A stretch of DNA of 64,000 nt from GCA-003244245 sp035606945. GTDB taxonomy: Bacteria; Actinomycetota; Actinomycetes; Mycobacteriales; Pseudonocardiaceae. Location of the stretch: contig DATNDR010000005.1 in NCBI GenBank assembly GCA_035606945.1, forward strand, positions 252,357-316,356, in the 5' to 3' direction. Of the stretch, positions 17,464 through 25,105 are shown piece after piece. The notes under the pieces were generated by a model. That model had not been told where the DNA came from. It worked only from the letters and a program-made list of their open reading frames with translations, and ran no database searches. How positions within the stretch are numbered: position 1 is the stretch's first letter; each line of letters opens with the position of its first letter. The position numbers and the translations under genes are program-made.

Positions 17464-20106
17464 TCAGTTTGTGGCGTCAAGGGTGCGAGCGAGGCCGTCG
17501 CGGCCCGCCACGCCGAGCTTCTCGTATGCGGCATGGAGGTTGTTCTCCACTGTGCGGTGGGACAGGCACAGCCGTGCCGCGATCTCCTTGTTGGCCAGAC
17601 CCGCAACCGCGAGGCGAGCGATCTCCAGCTGCCGGGGAGTGAGCGCAGTCCGAGCCAGCACGGCAGTGGTCAGGGCAGGCGTGCGGGCCCCCTCGCAGCG
17701 AGCGGCCAGCGCGCCGGCGCGTCGCTGCGCGGCTGCCGCATGGCGCAGCTGACCCTGGCGGCGCCAGGCCACGGCTGCATCGGCGGACGCTTCAGCCGCC
17801 AGCAAAACCGCACCACAGGCGTCGAAGCTCACCGAGCTGACCTGGAGCCCGGCGGCGTCCTGTGCGACCAACGCGATGGCATGGGCGAGGCGAGCCGGCG
17901 CCAGCGGTCCCTCGACAACCTCAGCCAGCTCCCGAATCCGAGGAAGCGCCGCAGCGGCCCGACCTAACCGGGCCAGGTCGTGCACCGCAGCCGCCTCCAG
18001 GGCGTAGGCGCCAGACTGCCGTGCCATGGTCGCCGCCTCCTGGAGATAGCGGCAACCCGCAGCGACGTCACCCGCGGCCACCTCGGTCCACGCGCGGGCC
18101 CGCGGCACCTCTGGCCCGCAAATCTCCCACGGAGGGACCCGCAGCGCATCCAGGTCTGCCAGCACAGCGCGAGCTGCCTGCACGTCACCTAGCAGGGCCA
18201 AGGCGTGCGCGCGGATCATCAAAGCGTTGCGTACCCACAGCGGCCAGTTCATCTCGCGGAAGACTCCGGCAGCTTCCCCGGTGAGTCGAGCCGCAGCCGC
18301 AACCCTGCCTTCGGCCAGCGCATTCCAGCCCCGCACGCACGCAAAAAACGACTGTGCCTCTATCGAGCTTTCCTCGACCGCCTTGTCGTACTCAAGGTCA
18401 GCGACCGCTCCGGCCTCCGCCAAGTGCCCCGCGTAGCGCAGCGCGGCGGACCGGATCACCTGGTGCAGATACGGCCCGAAGGGCAGCGGAGGCCCGGTGA
18501 GCTGCATATGCGCGGCCAGCCCCCGCTCAGCAGCGGCGATCGCGGCGGAGGCTTGGCCGGCCACGCCCGTCGAGGTGCCCGCGGCGAAGCAAGCCGACAC
18601 CAGTGCTCTACCGGAAGCTCGCTCCAGCAGCGGCACCGTCAGCGCGATCGCTGCGCTGTGGCGTCCCGAACGGCCCAGGATCCGGGCTCGCTCCGCGGTG
18701 ATCTGGTCACGGCAGCCGGCGTCCTCGATGGCGGCTTCCGCCTCTTCGGCGACCTGCAGGGCGGCAGCAGTCTGCTTGAGCGCCATATCGAGCACCCCAA
18801 TCCGGGTGGTGGCCAGCAGTGCCCGTTGCGGGTCAGTGCCGGCTGCCACCACCAGTGCCCCGAGCTGCTTGTCGGCCTCCTCGGCCCGGCCTTGCAGCCA
18901 GCACAGCTGTCCCAGGAGCAGGCTGGCCTCGAAGCCGGCGCCGGCTGCGACTGCCGCGCGCGCCAACCGCTCCGCGAGCTGGAAATCGTATCGCTGCCGA
19001 GCGGTGGTGGCCGCCGAATACAGGATGTCCGGCTGGACTGCGCTACCACCTTCCAGGCTCCAGACGGCGAGCCGAAGCGTGTCCTCGCGCCGGTGGGCGC
19101 CCACCGCTGCCAGAGCTTGGGCCAGCACACGAGCCGACTCCCGGAAACGCAGCGCGGGAAGGCGCTCCCGTAGCACCTCGCCATACAGCGGGTGAGCCAG
19201 CCGGGCGCTGAGGCGCCGGCCATCCTGCTCGATGCGCACTAAGCCTCGGCGCTCGAGCCCGTCAAGGTCGAGCTGGGGCTGGACAGCCTGGAGCAGCTTT
19301 ACTTCGAGGGGTTCACCGAGGGCCAGCACCTCGAGCGTGCGGCGCCCGTGCTCGTCGACCCCGCTCAGGCGAGTTTCGATGATCTCCACCAGGCGGGATG
19401 AGGCCGGCAAGGTTGCGCCCAGGCGCCAGATGCCCTGCTCCCGGCGAAGCGCACCCGCTTCGAGCGCGCCGAGGACAACCTCCCTGAGGAACAAGACATT
19501 GCCCTGCGTACGCCTGTGCAGCAGGTGCGCCGTCGCTCCGTCCACCGGCCCCCGGAGCGCGGCGGTGAGCAGTTCTTCAACTTCGTCGGCCGCGAACGGA
19601 TGCAGCTCGATGCGTTCGGCAAGCTCGTCCTTCCACAGAGCAACCACCGCATCGGGCGCTTGCTCGCCGGACCGGAGCGTGGCGAGCACGAAGGTCTTTT
19701 CCGTGGTAGCCAGTAGCTGCGTGAGGGCCGCCGAGGACTGATCGAGCAGGTGAGCATCGTCGACGAGGACTGCCACCGGCTTGCCCTGACCGCGCGCGAC
19801 GATCGCAGCGGCGATTCTGCGCAGCACCTCCAGCAGGTCAGTGCTCGGGATCAGGTCGGGAACGAGGGATGCAAAGGCCCCGAACGGCAGCCCGGCCGCG
19901 CATTGCGTGGCCGAGACTCTCAGGCACGCGAAGCCGCGGGCTGCCGCCAGGTCAAGGCACTCGGCCGCTAGCCGGGTCTTCCCGACGCCCGCTGCCCCGG
20001 CTAGCACGATTGCCCCGCGGTCCGCACGCAGCAGCGTGGCCGCCCGCTTCAGCTCGGCCGCTCGCCCGACGAGTGGCCAGTTCACGTCCGGCCAGCCGAA
20101 ACCCAC
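17464..20106 (-). CDS. LuxR-family LAL regulator (AAA ATPase + TPR + HTH)
   Basis: An 880-residue large ATP-binding regulator of the LuxR family. VNWPLVGRAAELKRA starts the AAA module; Walker A is LAGAAGVGKTRLAAE (about 35-49) and Walker B VAVLVDDAHLLD (about 110). A helical, TPR-like middle of about 500 residues follows. The C-terminal HTH is LTPRQLEIARLAVAGLANKEIAARLCLSHRTVENNLHAAYEKLGV (about 820-865; two segments joined in the protein). The start is a GTG, because the frame is closed by a TAG about 20 codons upstream. It is in line with the glycosyltransferase upstream (44-base gap) and the lactonase operon downstream, which it may control. Confidence 0.9.
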   Translation of the reverse strand: MGFGWPDVNWPLVGRAAELKRAATLLRADRGAIVLAGAAGVGKTRLAAECLDLAAARGFACLRVSATQCAAGLPFGAFASLVPDLIPSTDLLEVLRRIAAAIVARGQGKPVAVLVDDAHLLDQSSAALTQLLATTEKTFVLATLRSGEQAPDAVVALWKDELAERIELHPFAADEVEELLTAALRGPVDGATAHLLHRRTQGNVLFLREVVLGALEAGALRREQGIWRLGATLPASSRLVEIIETRLSGVDEHGRRTLEVLALGEPLEVKLLQAVQPQLDLDGLERRGLVRIEQDGRRLSARLAHPLYGEVLRERLPALRFRESARVLAQALAAVGAHRREDTLRLAVWSLEGGSAVQPDILYSAATTARQRYDFQLAERLARAAVAAGAGFEASLLLGQLCWLQGRAEEADKQLGALVVAAGTDPQRALLATTRIGVLDMALKQTAAALQVAEEAEAAIEDAGCRDQITAERARILGRSGRHSAAIALTVPLLERASGRALVSACFAAGTSTGVAGQASAAIAAAERGLAAHMQLTGPPLPFGPYLHQVIRSAALRYAGHLAEAGAVADLEYDKAVEESSIEAQSFFACVRGWNALAEGRVAAAARLTGEAAGVFREMNWPLWVRNALMIRAHALALLGDVQAARAVLADLDALRVPPWEICGPEVPRARAWTEVAAGDVAAGCRYLQEAATMARQSGAYALEAAAVHDLARLGRAAAALPRIRELAEVVEGPLAPARLAHAIALVAQDAAGLQVSSVSFDACGAVLLAAEASADAAVAWRRQGQLRHAAAAQRRAGALAARCEGARTPALTTAVLARTALTPRQLEIARLAVAGLANKEIAARLCLSHRTVENNLHAAYEKLGVAGRDGLARTLDATN

Positions 20107-20150
20107 TCGTGGATCGTCGCCGACGGTGGCCGCAAAGTCGAGGTGCTCCC

Positions 20151-20876
20151 CTAGCCGGTCGGAGCCGGCCGTCGCCGGCGCCCGCGGCGGGTGCCGGCTT
20201 CATAGCGTCGACGGATCCGCTCCGGGTCGACACCGAGCAGGTATTGCAGCTTGAGAAGCTGCATGAGCACGGTCATGCGCCACACACCCTGGTCCACCAG
20301 CCGGCGAGCCGAGACGACCACGGTGGTCGGCAACACCACCAGCCGGCCCCGCCGGCGCAGAATGCGCGACATCTCCAGATCCTCCATCAGCGGAAGCTGG
20401 GGAAAACCACCCACCGCCTCGAACACCTCCCGGCGCACGAACATCGCCTGATCCCCGAATATCCAGTTGAGCCGGCGGGCCCGGACGTTGGAGCTGACCG
20501 CCAGGTATTCCAGACCCGGGCTCCGCTGGTCAAAACTCAACTGCAAGCCGCCGCCGACCACACCGGGATCCAGCAGCGCGCGCCGCAGCAGGTCCAGCGC
20601 ATCGGGCGGCACCTGGCAGTCCGCGTGGATGAACCACAGGATGTCGCTGCTGGTCGCCGCGGCACCGGCGTTCATCTGGGTGGCACGGCCCGCGGCGCTG
20701 CGGATTGTGCGGGCCTGCCGGGCCGCGAGCTCCGCGGTGCCATCGGCGCTACCACCGTCGACCACGACCAGCTCGCAGCCGGGAAAATCGCTGCGCAACC
20801 GGTACAGGCAAGGCTCGATCCGGGTCGCCTCGTTGAGCGTGGGCACCACGATCGACACCGTCGCCAGGCTGGTCAC
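20151..20876 (-). CDS. Glycosyltransferase family 2, TIGR04283-like
   Basis: A GT-A glycosyltransferase of 241 residues. VSIVVPTLNEATRI opens the fold and VVDGGSADGT carries the first nucleotide-binding loop. Next come RATQMNAGAAATSSDILWFIHADC, where HADC is the DxD-like metal site, and GDQAMFVRREVFEAVGGFPQLPLMEDLEMSRILRR, the acceptor-site ED motif. The GRAxQMNxGA and HADC patterns belong to TIGR04283, a family named for co-occurrence with certain radical SAM and selenium-domain genes. That is notable because a radical SAM/UGA-redoxin island lies 5 kb away. A TACCAT box on the minus strand ends six bases before GTG 20876, indicating a leaderless start; a longer frame from 20951 would include the MerR control region. 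Confidence 0.83.
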   Translation of the reverse strand: MTSLATVSIVVPTLNEATRIEPCLYRLRSDFPGCELVVVDGGSADGTAELAARQARTIRSAAGRATQMNAGAAATSSDILWFIHADCQVPPDALDLLRRALLDPGVVGGGLQLSFDQRSPGLEYLAVSSNVRARRLNWIFGDQAMFVRREVFEAVGGFPQLPLMEDLEMSRILRRRGRLVVLPTTVVVSARRLVDQGVWRMTVLMQLLKLQYLLGVDPERIRRRYEAGTRRGRRRRPAPTG

Positions 20877-20882
20877 CGGGCT

Positions 20883-20888
20883 ATGGTA
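20883..20888 (-). promoter_or_regulatory. Putative -10 box for glycosyltransferase gene
   Basis: On the minus strand this reads TACCAT, six bases upstream of GTG 20876. It is back to back with the merR promoter. Confidence 0.4.
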
Positions 20889-20910
20889 TCGGCGACCGCG
20901 CGCCAGGTTG

Positions 20911-20959
20911 GTTACATTAAGACATGTAACTTGTTTCACTGACATGGTCATCCTATGCT
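20911..20959 (+). promoter_or_regulatory. merR operator and promoter
   Basis: Perfect 7-bp arms GTTACAT and ATGTAAC (20911-20917, 20924-20930) with a 6-base spacer form a strong dyad. It abuts a -35-like TTGTTT (20931-20936), which is followed after 17 bases by -10 TATGCT (20954-20959). The merR GTG lies at 20966, so the message is probably leaderless. The dyad could be bound by MerR itself and could also affect the divergent glycosyltransferase gene. Confidence 0.6.
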
Positions 20960-20965
20960 CGCCAG

Positions 20966-21730
20966 GTGGAGCCCGCGGGGATGACGGTGGACGAGCTGGC
21001 CCGCCAGGCGCGCACCACTACCCGCAACATCCGTAATTACCAAAGCCTGGGAGTACTGCCGCCGCCGTCGATGGCAGGCCGGGTCGGCTATTACAACGAG
21101 GGCCACCTGGGGCGCCTGCGGCTCATCGCCCGCCTCCAGGAGCAGGGTTTCACTCTGGCGGGGATCCGCGAGCTGGTCGATGCGTGGGAGCAGGGCCGCA
21201 GCCTGGGTGATCTGCTGGGTTTCGAGCAGGTCCTCACCGCCCCCTGGATCGTGGAGGAGCCCGAGTACCTGACCGCCCAGGAGCTTCTCGAGCTGTTCCC
21301 GCAGGCGGCCCAGGACGTCTCGATCGGGCTACGGGCTATCGAACTCGGACTCATCCAGCCCGAGGGGGAACGGTTCCGGGTCCCCAGTCCGACCATGCTG
21401 CGCGCCGGCGCCGAGCTGGTCGCCGCCGGCATCCCGCTGACCGCCACTCAGGACGAGTTCGCGGCATTGCGCACTGACATGGAGCGCGTCGCGGCCCGCT
21501 TCGTCGAGCTGTTCGAACGCTACGTCTGGCAGCCCTTCGTGGCGGCGGGGATGCCGTCGGAGCGGGTTTCCAAGGTCACCGAGGCTCTTCGGCGCATGCG
21601 TCCGCTGGCGGCCACCTCGGTTCACGCGATGCTCGCGCAAGCCATGGAACAGCAGTCGGCGGCATCCACCGCCGTCCAGATCAAGTTGATCTCCGACGGT
21701 TGCCCGGCGTCGGATCGGGAGGTGGAGTGA
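20966..21730 (+). CDS. MerR-family transcriptional regulator
   Basis: A 254-residue regulator. The N-terminal winged HTH is MTVDELARQARTTTRNIRNYQ followed by LGVLPPPSMAGRVGYYNEGHLGRLRLIARLQEQGF, the standard MerR DNA-binding block (residues 6-75). The large C-terminal part lacks the Cys ligands of metal-sensing MerR proteins and may bind an organic effector. It is transcribed divergently from the TIGR04283 glycosyltransferase across a dyad operator. Its TGA overlaps the ATG of the following membrane-protein gene (TGATG), so the two are co-translated and the membrane protein is probably in its regulon. Confidence 0.9.
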   Translation: MEPAGMTVDELARQARTTTRNIRNYQSLGVLPPPSMAGRVGYYNEGHLGRLRLIARLQEQGFTLAGIRELVDAWEQGRSLGDLLGFEQVLTAPWIVEEPEYLTAQELLELFPQAAQDVSIGLRAIELGLIQPEGERFRVPSPTMLRAGAELVAAGIPLTATQDEFAALRTDMERVAARFVELFERYVWQPFVAAGMPSERVSKVTEALRRMRPLAATSVHAMLAQAMEQQSAASTAVQIKLISDGCPASDREVE

Positions 21731-23493
21731 TGAAGCACGTGTCACCCGATCAGTGGGCGTACGTGATAGTGCCCTTTCTGGTCTATGGCAGCCTCGTGGC
21801 CGCCCTGTCTGTGCTGGGCTGGGAATCGAGCTTGCGGGCAAACCTGCATCGCAATCCGCTAGTGATCTTCTTCAAGACCATCTCCGCAGGGCTGGAGCGG
21901 GCGACCGGCTACCCCGGCTGGGCCATGGCCGGTGCGCTCAGTGGGCTGTGGGCGTTAGGCACCGCCGTCGTCGGCCTCTACTGGGACGTCGCTTGGCACA
22001 TCGATCTGGGGCGCGATAAGCAACTGTTCACGCCACCTCACACCATGATCGTCATCGGCCTGGCCGGCATCGTCTACAGCGCCTGCATCGCGGTGCTGTT
22101 CGCCACCGTCGACGAGGCGCCGGTCAGGTTACGTATCCCCGGCGTGCGCATCCCTTACTCGGCGGTGCCCATGTTCGCACTCGGCGTCGGTGCGTTAGTC
22201 AGCTTCCCCCTCGACGCTTTGTGGCACGAGGCCTACGGCCTCGACGTCACGCTGTGGAGTCCGACTCACCTGATGCTGGTGGGCGGTGGTGGCCTCGCCA
22301 CCATCCCCACCTGGTTGCTGCTCGTCGAGGGTCGCCCCACCGAGCGCACCACCCTCCTCGGTCGGGGCATCGCTGCTCTGGCTCTTGGCGCCATCCTGGT
22401 CGCCCTGTCCTGCTTCCAGGGCGAGTTCGACTTCGGCGTACCCCAGTTCCAGGTGCTCTACTTGCCGGTACTGATCGCGGCCGCGGCCGCCTTCACCCTC
22501 GTGGTTGCCCGGGTCGCGCTGGGACCGTGGGGTGCGATCAAGGCCGTCGTGGCGTACCTCATCGTGCGCGGCGCCGTCGCGCTCATCGTCTGGGGTCCGT
22601 TGCACCACACCTTCCCCCGCTTCCCGCTCTACGTGGCCAGCGCGGTGGTGGTAGAAGCAGTGGCCGCCTGGGTGGGCACTGACAACCGGCTGCGCTATGC
22701 CCTGGCCTCCGGGGTGGCTGTCGCCACCGTGGGCATAGCCGGCGAACTGGCTTGGGTGAAGCTCTCGGGCTGGGGCGAGTTGCCCGCCAACGACGCCCGC
22801 GTTTTTCTCGTCGTGCCCGCCGCGGCGCTGTCTGCCGCCGTGCTCGGTGGCGCACTGAGCCGACCGGTGTTGGGCCGCCCAGTCGGAGCCCGGCGGGCCG
22901 TACCCGCGATGGCCGCCGGCGTGGCCGGGGTAGTCCTGGCCGGCACCTTGCTGGCCTTACTGCCGCGCAACGTGGGCGAGGTCAACGCAACCATCAGGCT
23001 GATCCCGGTCGGCCAGCAGGCCACCGTGGCGGTCGAGCTTTCACCCGCTGACGCGGCTCGCCGCGCGACGGCGTTCGGAGTCGTCGCCTGGCAGGGCGGC
23101 GGCCGGGTCAGCGCGAAGCTCAACGAGGTCGGCCCTGGCCGGTACATTTCGTCGCGCCCGCTGCCCATCACCGGTGACTGGAAGACCATGGTGGGTCTGC
23201 AGCGAGGCAATGAGGTGATGGCCGCGCCGGTGTACCTGCCGGCCGATCCCGAGATCAATGCATCCGCGGTTCCGGCCCTTCCTGAGCGTCGGGCGGCCTT
23301 CGTCCGGAACACTGACCTGCTGCTGCGTGAACAGCACGCCGGACCGGCCTGGCCATCGGTGGTCGGCTACGGCGGGCTGGCCGTCATGGTGGCGTTGTGG
23401 GCCGGACTGATCGCCTTGGCCGCCCACCGGCTGTCCAGTGCCGGCACCGACCCGGCCGTACTCCCCCAACCCACGCCAACTCCAGCTCGGTGA
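21730..23493 (+). CDS. Polytopic membrane protein with C-terminal extracytoplasmic domain
   Basis: A 587-residue protein of no family I can name. It has about twelve hydrophobic helices through residue 420, with His-rich helix borders (GLYWDVAWHIDLGRDK, FTPPHTMIVIG, DALWHEAYGLDVTLWSPTHLMLVG, WGPLHHTFPRF) that could bind metal or heme. Then comes a soluble beta-rich segment (about 430-545; VNATIRLIPVGQQATVAVEL, ISSRPLPITGDWKTMV) resembling YtkA/FixH-like metal-handling domains, and a last helix with a Pro-rich tail. The ATG is coupled to merR by a one-base overlap. The pattern suggests a transport or redox role under MerR control; this is inference. Confidence 0.6.
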   Translation: MKHVSPDQWAYVIVPFLVYGSLVAALSVLGWESSLRANLHRNPLVIFFKTISAGLERATGYPGWAMAGALSGLWALGTAVVGLYWDVAWHIDLGRDKQLFTPPHTMIVIGLAGIVYSACIAVLFATVDEAPVRLRIPGVRIPYSAVPMFALGVGALVSFPLDALWHEAYGLDVTLWSPTHLMLVGGGGLATIPTWLLLVEGRPTERTTLLGRGIAALALGAILVALSCFQGEFDFGVPQFQVLYLPVLIAAAAAFTLVVARVALGPWGAIKAVVAYLIVRGAVALIVWGPLHHTFPRFPLYVASAVVVEAVAAWVGTDNRLRYALASGVAVATVGIAGELAWVKLSGWGELPANDARVFLVVPAAALSAAVLGGALSRPVLGRPVGARRAVPAMAAGVAGVVLAGTLLALLPRNVGEVNATIRLIPVGQQATVAVELSPADAARRATAFGVVAWQGGGRVSAKLNEVGPGRYISSRPLPITGDWKTMVGLQRGNEVMAAPVYLPADPEINASAVPALPERRAAFVRNTDLLLREQHAGPAWPSVVGYGGLAVMVALWAGLIALAAHRLSSAGTDPAVLPQPTPTPAR

Positions 23494-23621
23494 CCGAGTC
23501 TGAAGCGCCGCGCGCATCCGACCCATGACCGCTGCCGGCCAGCTCCTCGATCCGAAGGCCCACGCCTCTCGAATAGCGTGGGCGAGACGATCCCACCGGC
23601 TACGGACGACGTGGAGCGCGC

Positions 23622-24869
23622 GTGACAACGACTGCCGACGGACCCGGCCATGTTGCGGTCCTCGGTGCTGGGCCGATCGGACTGGACGCCGCGCTGGCTT
23701 TTCTCGACGACGGTTGGTCGGTCACCGTGTACGAGGCGGCTGCGTCGGTGGCTGCGAACGTCCTGGCGTGGAGCCACATCCGGTTGTTCACACCCTGGTC
23801 GATGAACATCTCGGCGCGGATGCGCGCACACCTCGACGCCGCCGGCATCACCTCGCCCGGACCCGACGACTACTGCCCGACCGGCGCCGAGTTCGCCGAC
23901 CAGCTGCTCATCCCGCTGGCCGAAGTCCCCGAACTGGCCGCCGTCATCCACCGAGGCGCCCGGATTCTCGCGGTGGCCCGGGAAGGCCTGCTCAAGCACG
24001 AGGAGATCGGCACCCCGCAGCGCGGATCGCACCGCTTCCGCTTACTGGTATCCGACTCCCACGGCGCTGAACGGGTCGAGCACGCGGACCTGCTGCTGGA
24101 CTGCACCGGTAGCTACCACCAGCCCAACGTGCTCGGCGACGGTGGGATCCCGGCCCCGGGTGAGCGGCAGGTAGCTGATCGGATCACCCGCCGGATTCCC
24201 GAAATCGATCGCGAGGCCGAGCAGTGGGCCGATCGCAAAATCCTGCTGGTGGGTGCCGGTAAGTCAGCCCAGACCGCGGCGCGTGATCTCGCTGCGCTGG
24301 TGGCCGAGCGACCCGGCACGAGCGTGGTGTGGGCCGTGCGAGCGGCAGACCCGGACTGGGGTGAGGTGTCCGGCGATCCCCTCCCCCAGCGCCAGGAGCT
24401 GGTCGACGTCGCGCAGCGGCTGCACTCGGGGGCAGTGGCGGGTGTGCAGGTACGCACCGGCGTGGTGGTCGACGCGTTGCGGGCGACCGATGACGGTGCA
24501 GCGGTCACGCTCCGGTCGGCTGCTGGGGATGTCGAGGAAGTCGTCGTCGACCGCATCATCGCCTTGACCGGTTTTCTCGGTGACACCTCGTTATATCGGC
24601 AGCTGCAGGTGCACGAGTGTTATGCCACCGCCGCGCCGATGAACCTGTCCGCGGCGCTGCTGAGCGCGGCAGGTGACGGTCCGGCGGACTGCCTGGCGCA
24701 GGCGTCGCACGGGGTGGATGCGCTGCGGGTACCCGAACCGAACTTCTTCGTGCTGGGCATGAAGTCCTACGGACGCAACAGCACGTTCCTGCTCCGGGTC
24801 GGCTACGAGCAAGTCGACGAGGTGGCGCGCGCCTACGCCCCGCCACTCCAGGCGCGAGTCAGCGGGTAG
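23622..24869 (+). CDS. FAD/NAD(P)-binding oxidoreductase (flavoprotein monooxygenase-like)
   Basis: A 415-residue flavoprotein. The FAD Rossmann motif is VAVLGAGPIGLDAALAFLDDG (residues 10-30; G-x-G-x-x-G). A second nucleotide-binding motif ILLVGAGKSAQTAARDL lies near residue 205, as in class B flavin monooxygenases and lysine/ornithine hydroxylase-like enzymes. LDCTGSYHQPNVLG and IALTGFLGD are the ATG-like loops that contact FAD. GTG 23622 has a GGAG nine bases upstream. It stands alone, 129 bases after the membrane-protein gene and convergent with the metallophosphoesterase-radical SAM fusion, so its link to that island is only by position. Substrate unknown. Confidence 0.8.
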   Translation: MTTTADGPGHVAVLGAGPIGLDAALAFLDDGWSVTVYEAAASVAANVLAWSHIRLFTPWSMNISARMRAHLDAAGITSPGPDDYCPTGAEFADQLLIPLAEVPELAAVIHRGARILAVAREGLLKHEEIGTPQRGSHRFRLLVSDSHGAERVEHADLLLDCTGSYHQPNVLGDGGIPAPGERQVADRITRRIPEIDREAEQWADRKILLVGAGKSAQTAARDLAALVAERPGTSVVWAVRAADPDWGEVSGDPLPQRQELVDVAQRLHSGAVAGVQVRTGVVVDALRATDDGAAVTLRSAAGDVEEVVVDRIIALTGFLGDTSLYRQLQVHECYATAAPMNLSAALLSAAGDGPADCLAQASHGVDALRVPEPNFFVLGMKSYGRNSTFLLRVGYEQVDEVARAYAPPLQARVSG

Positions 24870-24884
24870 CCCCTGCGGGGCGCG

Positions 24885-24951
24885 CGTCGTGAACTCGACG
24901 CGATCGACGTTTCCAGGCAGGCTGGATGTCGGCGCCGTCGAGTTCACGACG
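24885..24951. repeat. Long perfect inverted repeat (MITE-like or bidirectional terminator)
   Basis: A 16-bp arm CGTCGTGAACTCGACG at 24885-24900 is repeated exactly inverted at 24936-24951 around a 35-base loop. It sits between the convergent flavoprotein and fusion genes, 16 bases after the flavoprotein stop. It may end transcription from both sides or be a small mobile-element remnant. No T-run follows. Confidence 0.6.
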
Positions 24952-25037
24952 TTGGGCTATTCGAGGCCGAACGGCGACAAGACCGCTATGGCTGACACAC
25001 CGTGGCCCGCGACCTGCTGCCGGAGTCGGCCGCGTTC

Positions 25038-25093
25038 CGCGACACCGCCGGCGCGCACAAGGCCGCGACACACCGAGCATGAGAGCGCGACAC
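25038..25093. repeat. Three direct copies of CGCGACAC
   Basis: CGCGACAC occurs at 25038-25045, 25064-25071 and 25086-25093, spaced 26 and 22 bases, between the inverted repeat and the fusion-gene stop. Function unknown; it may be chance in GC-rich DNA. Confidence 0.3.
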
Positions 25094-25105
25094 GCCGGTT
25101 ACCGA

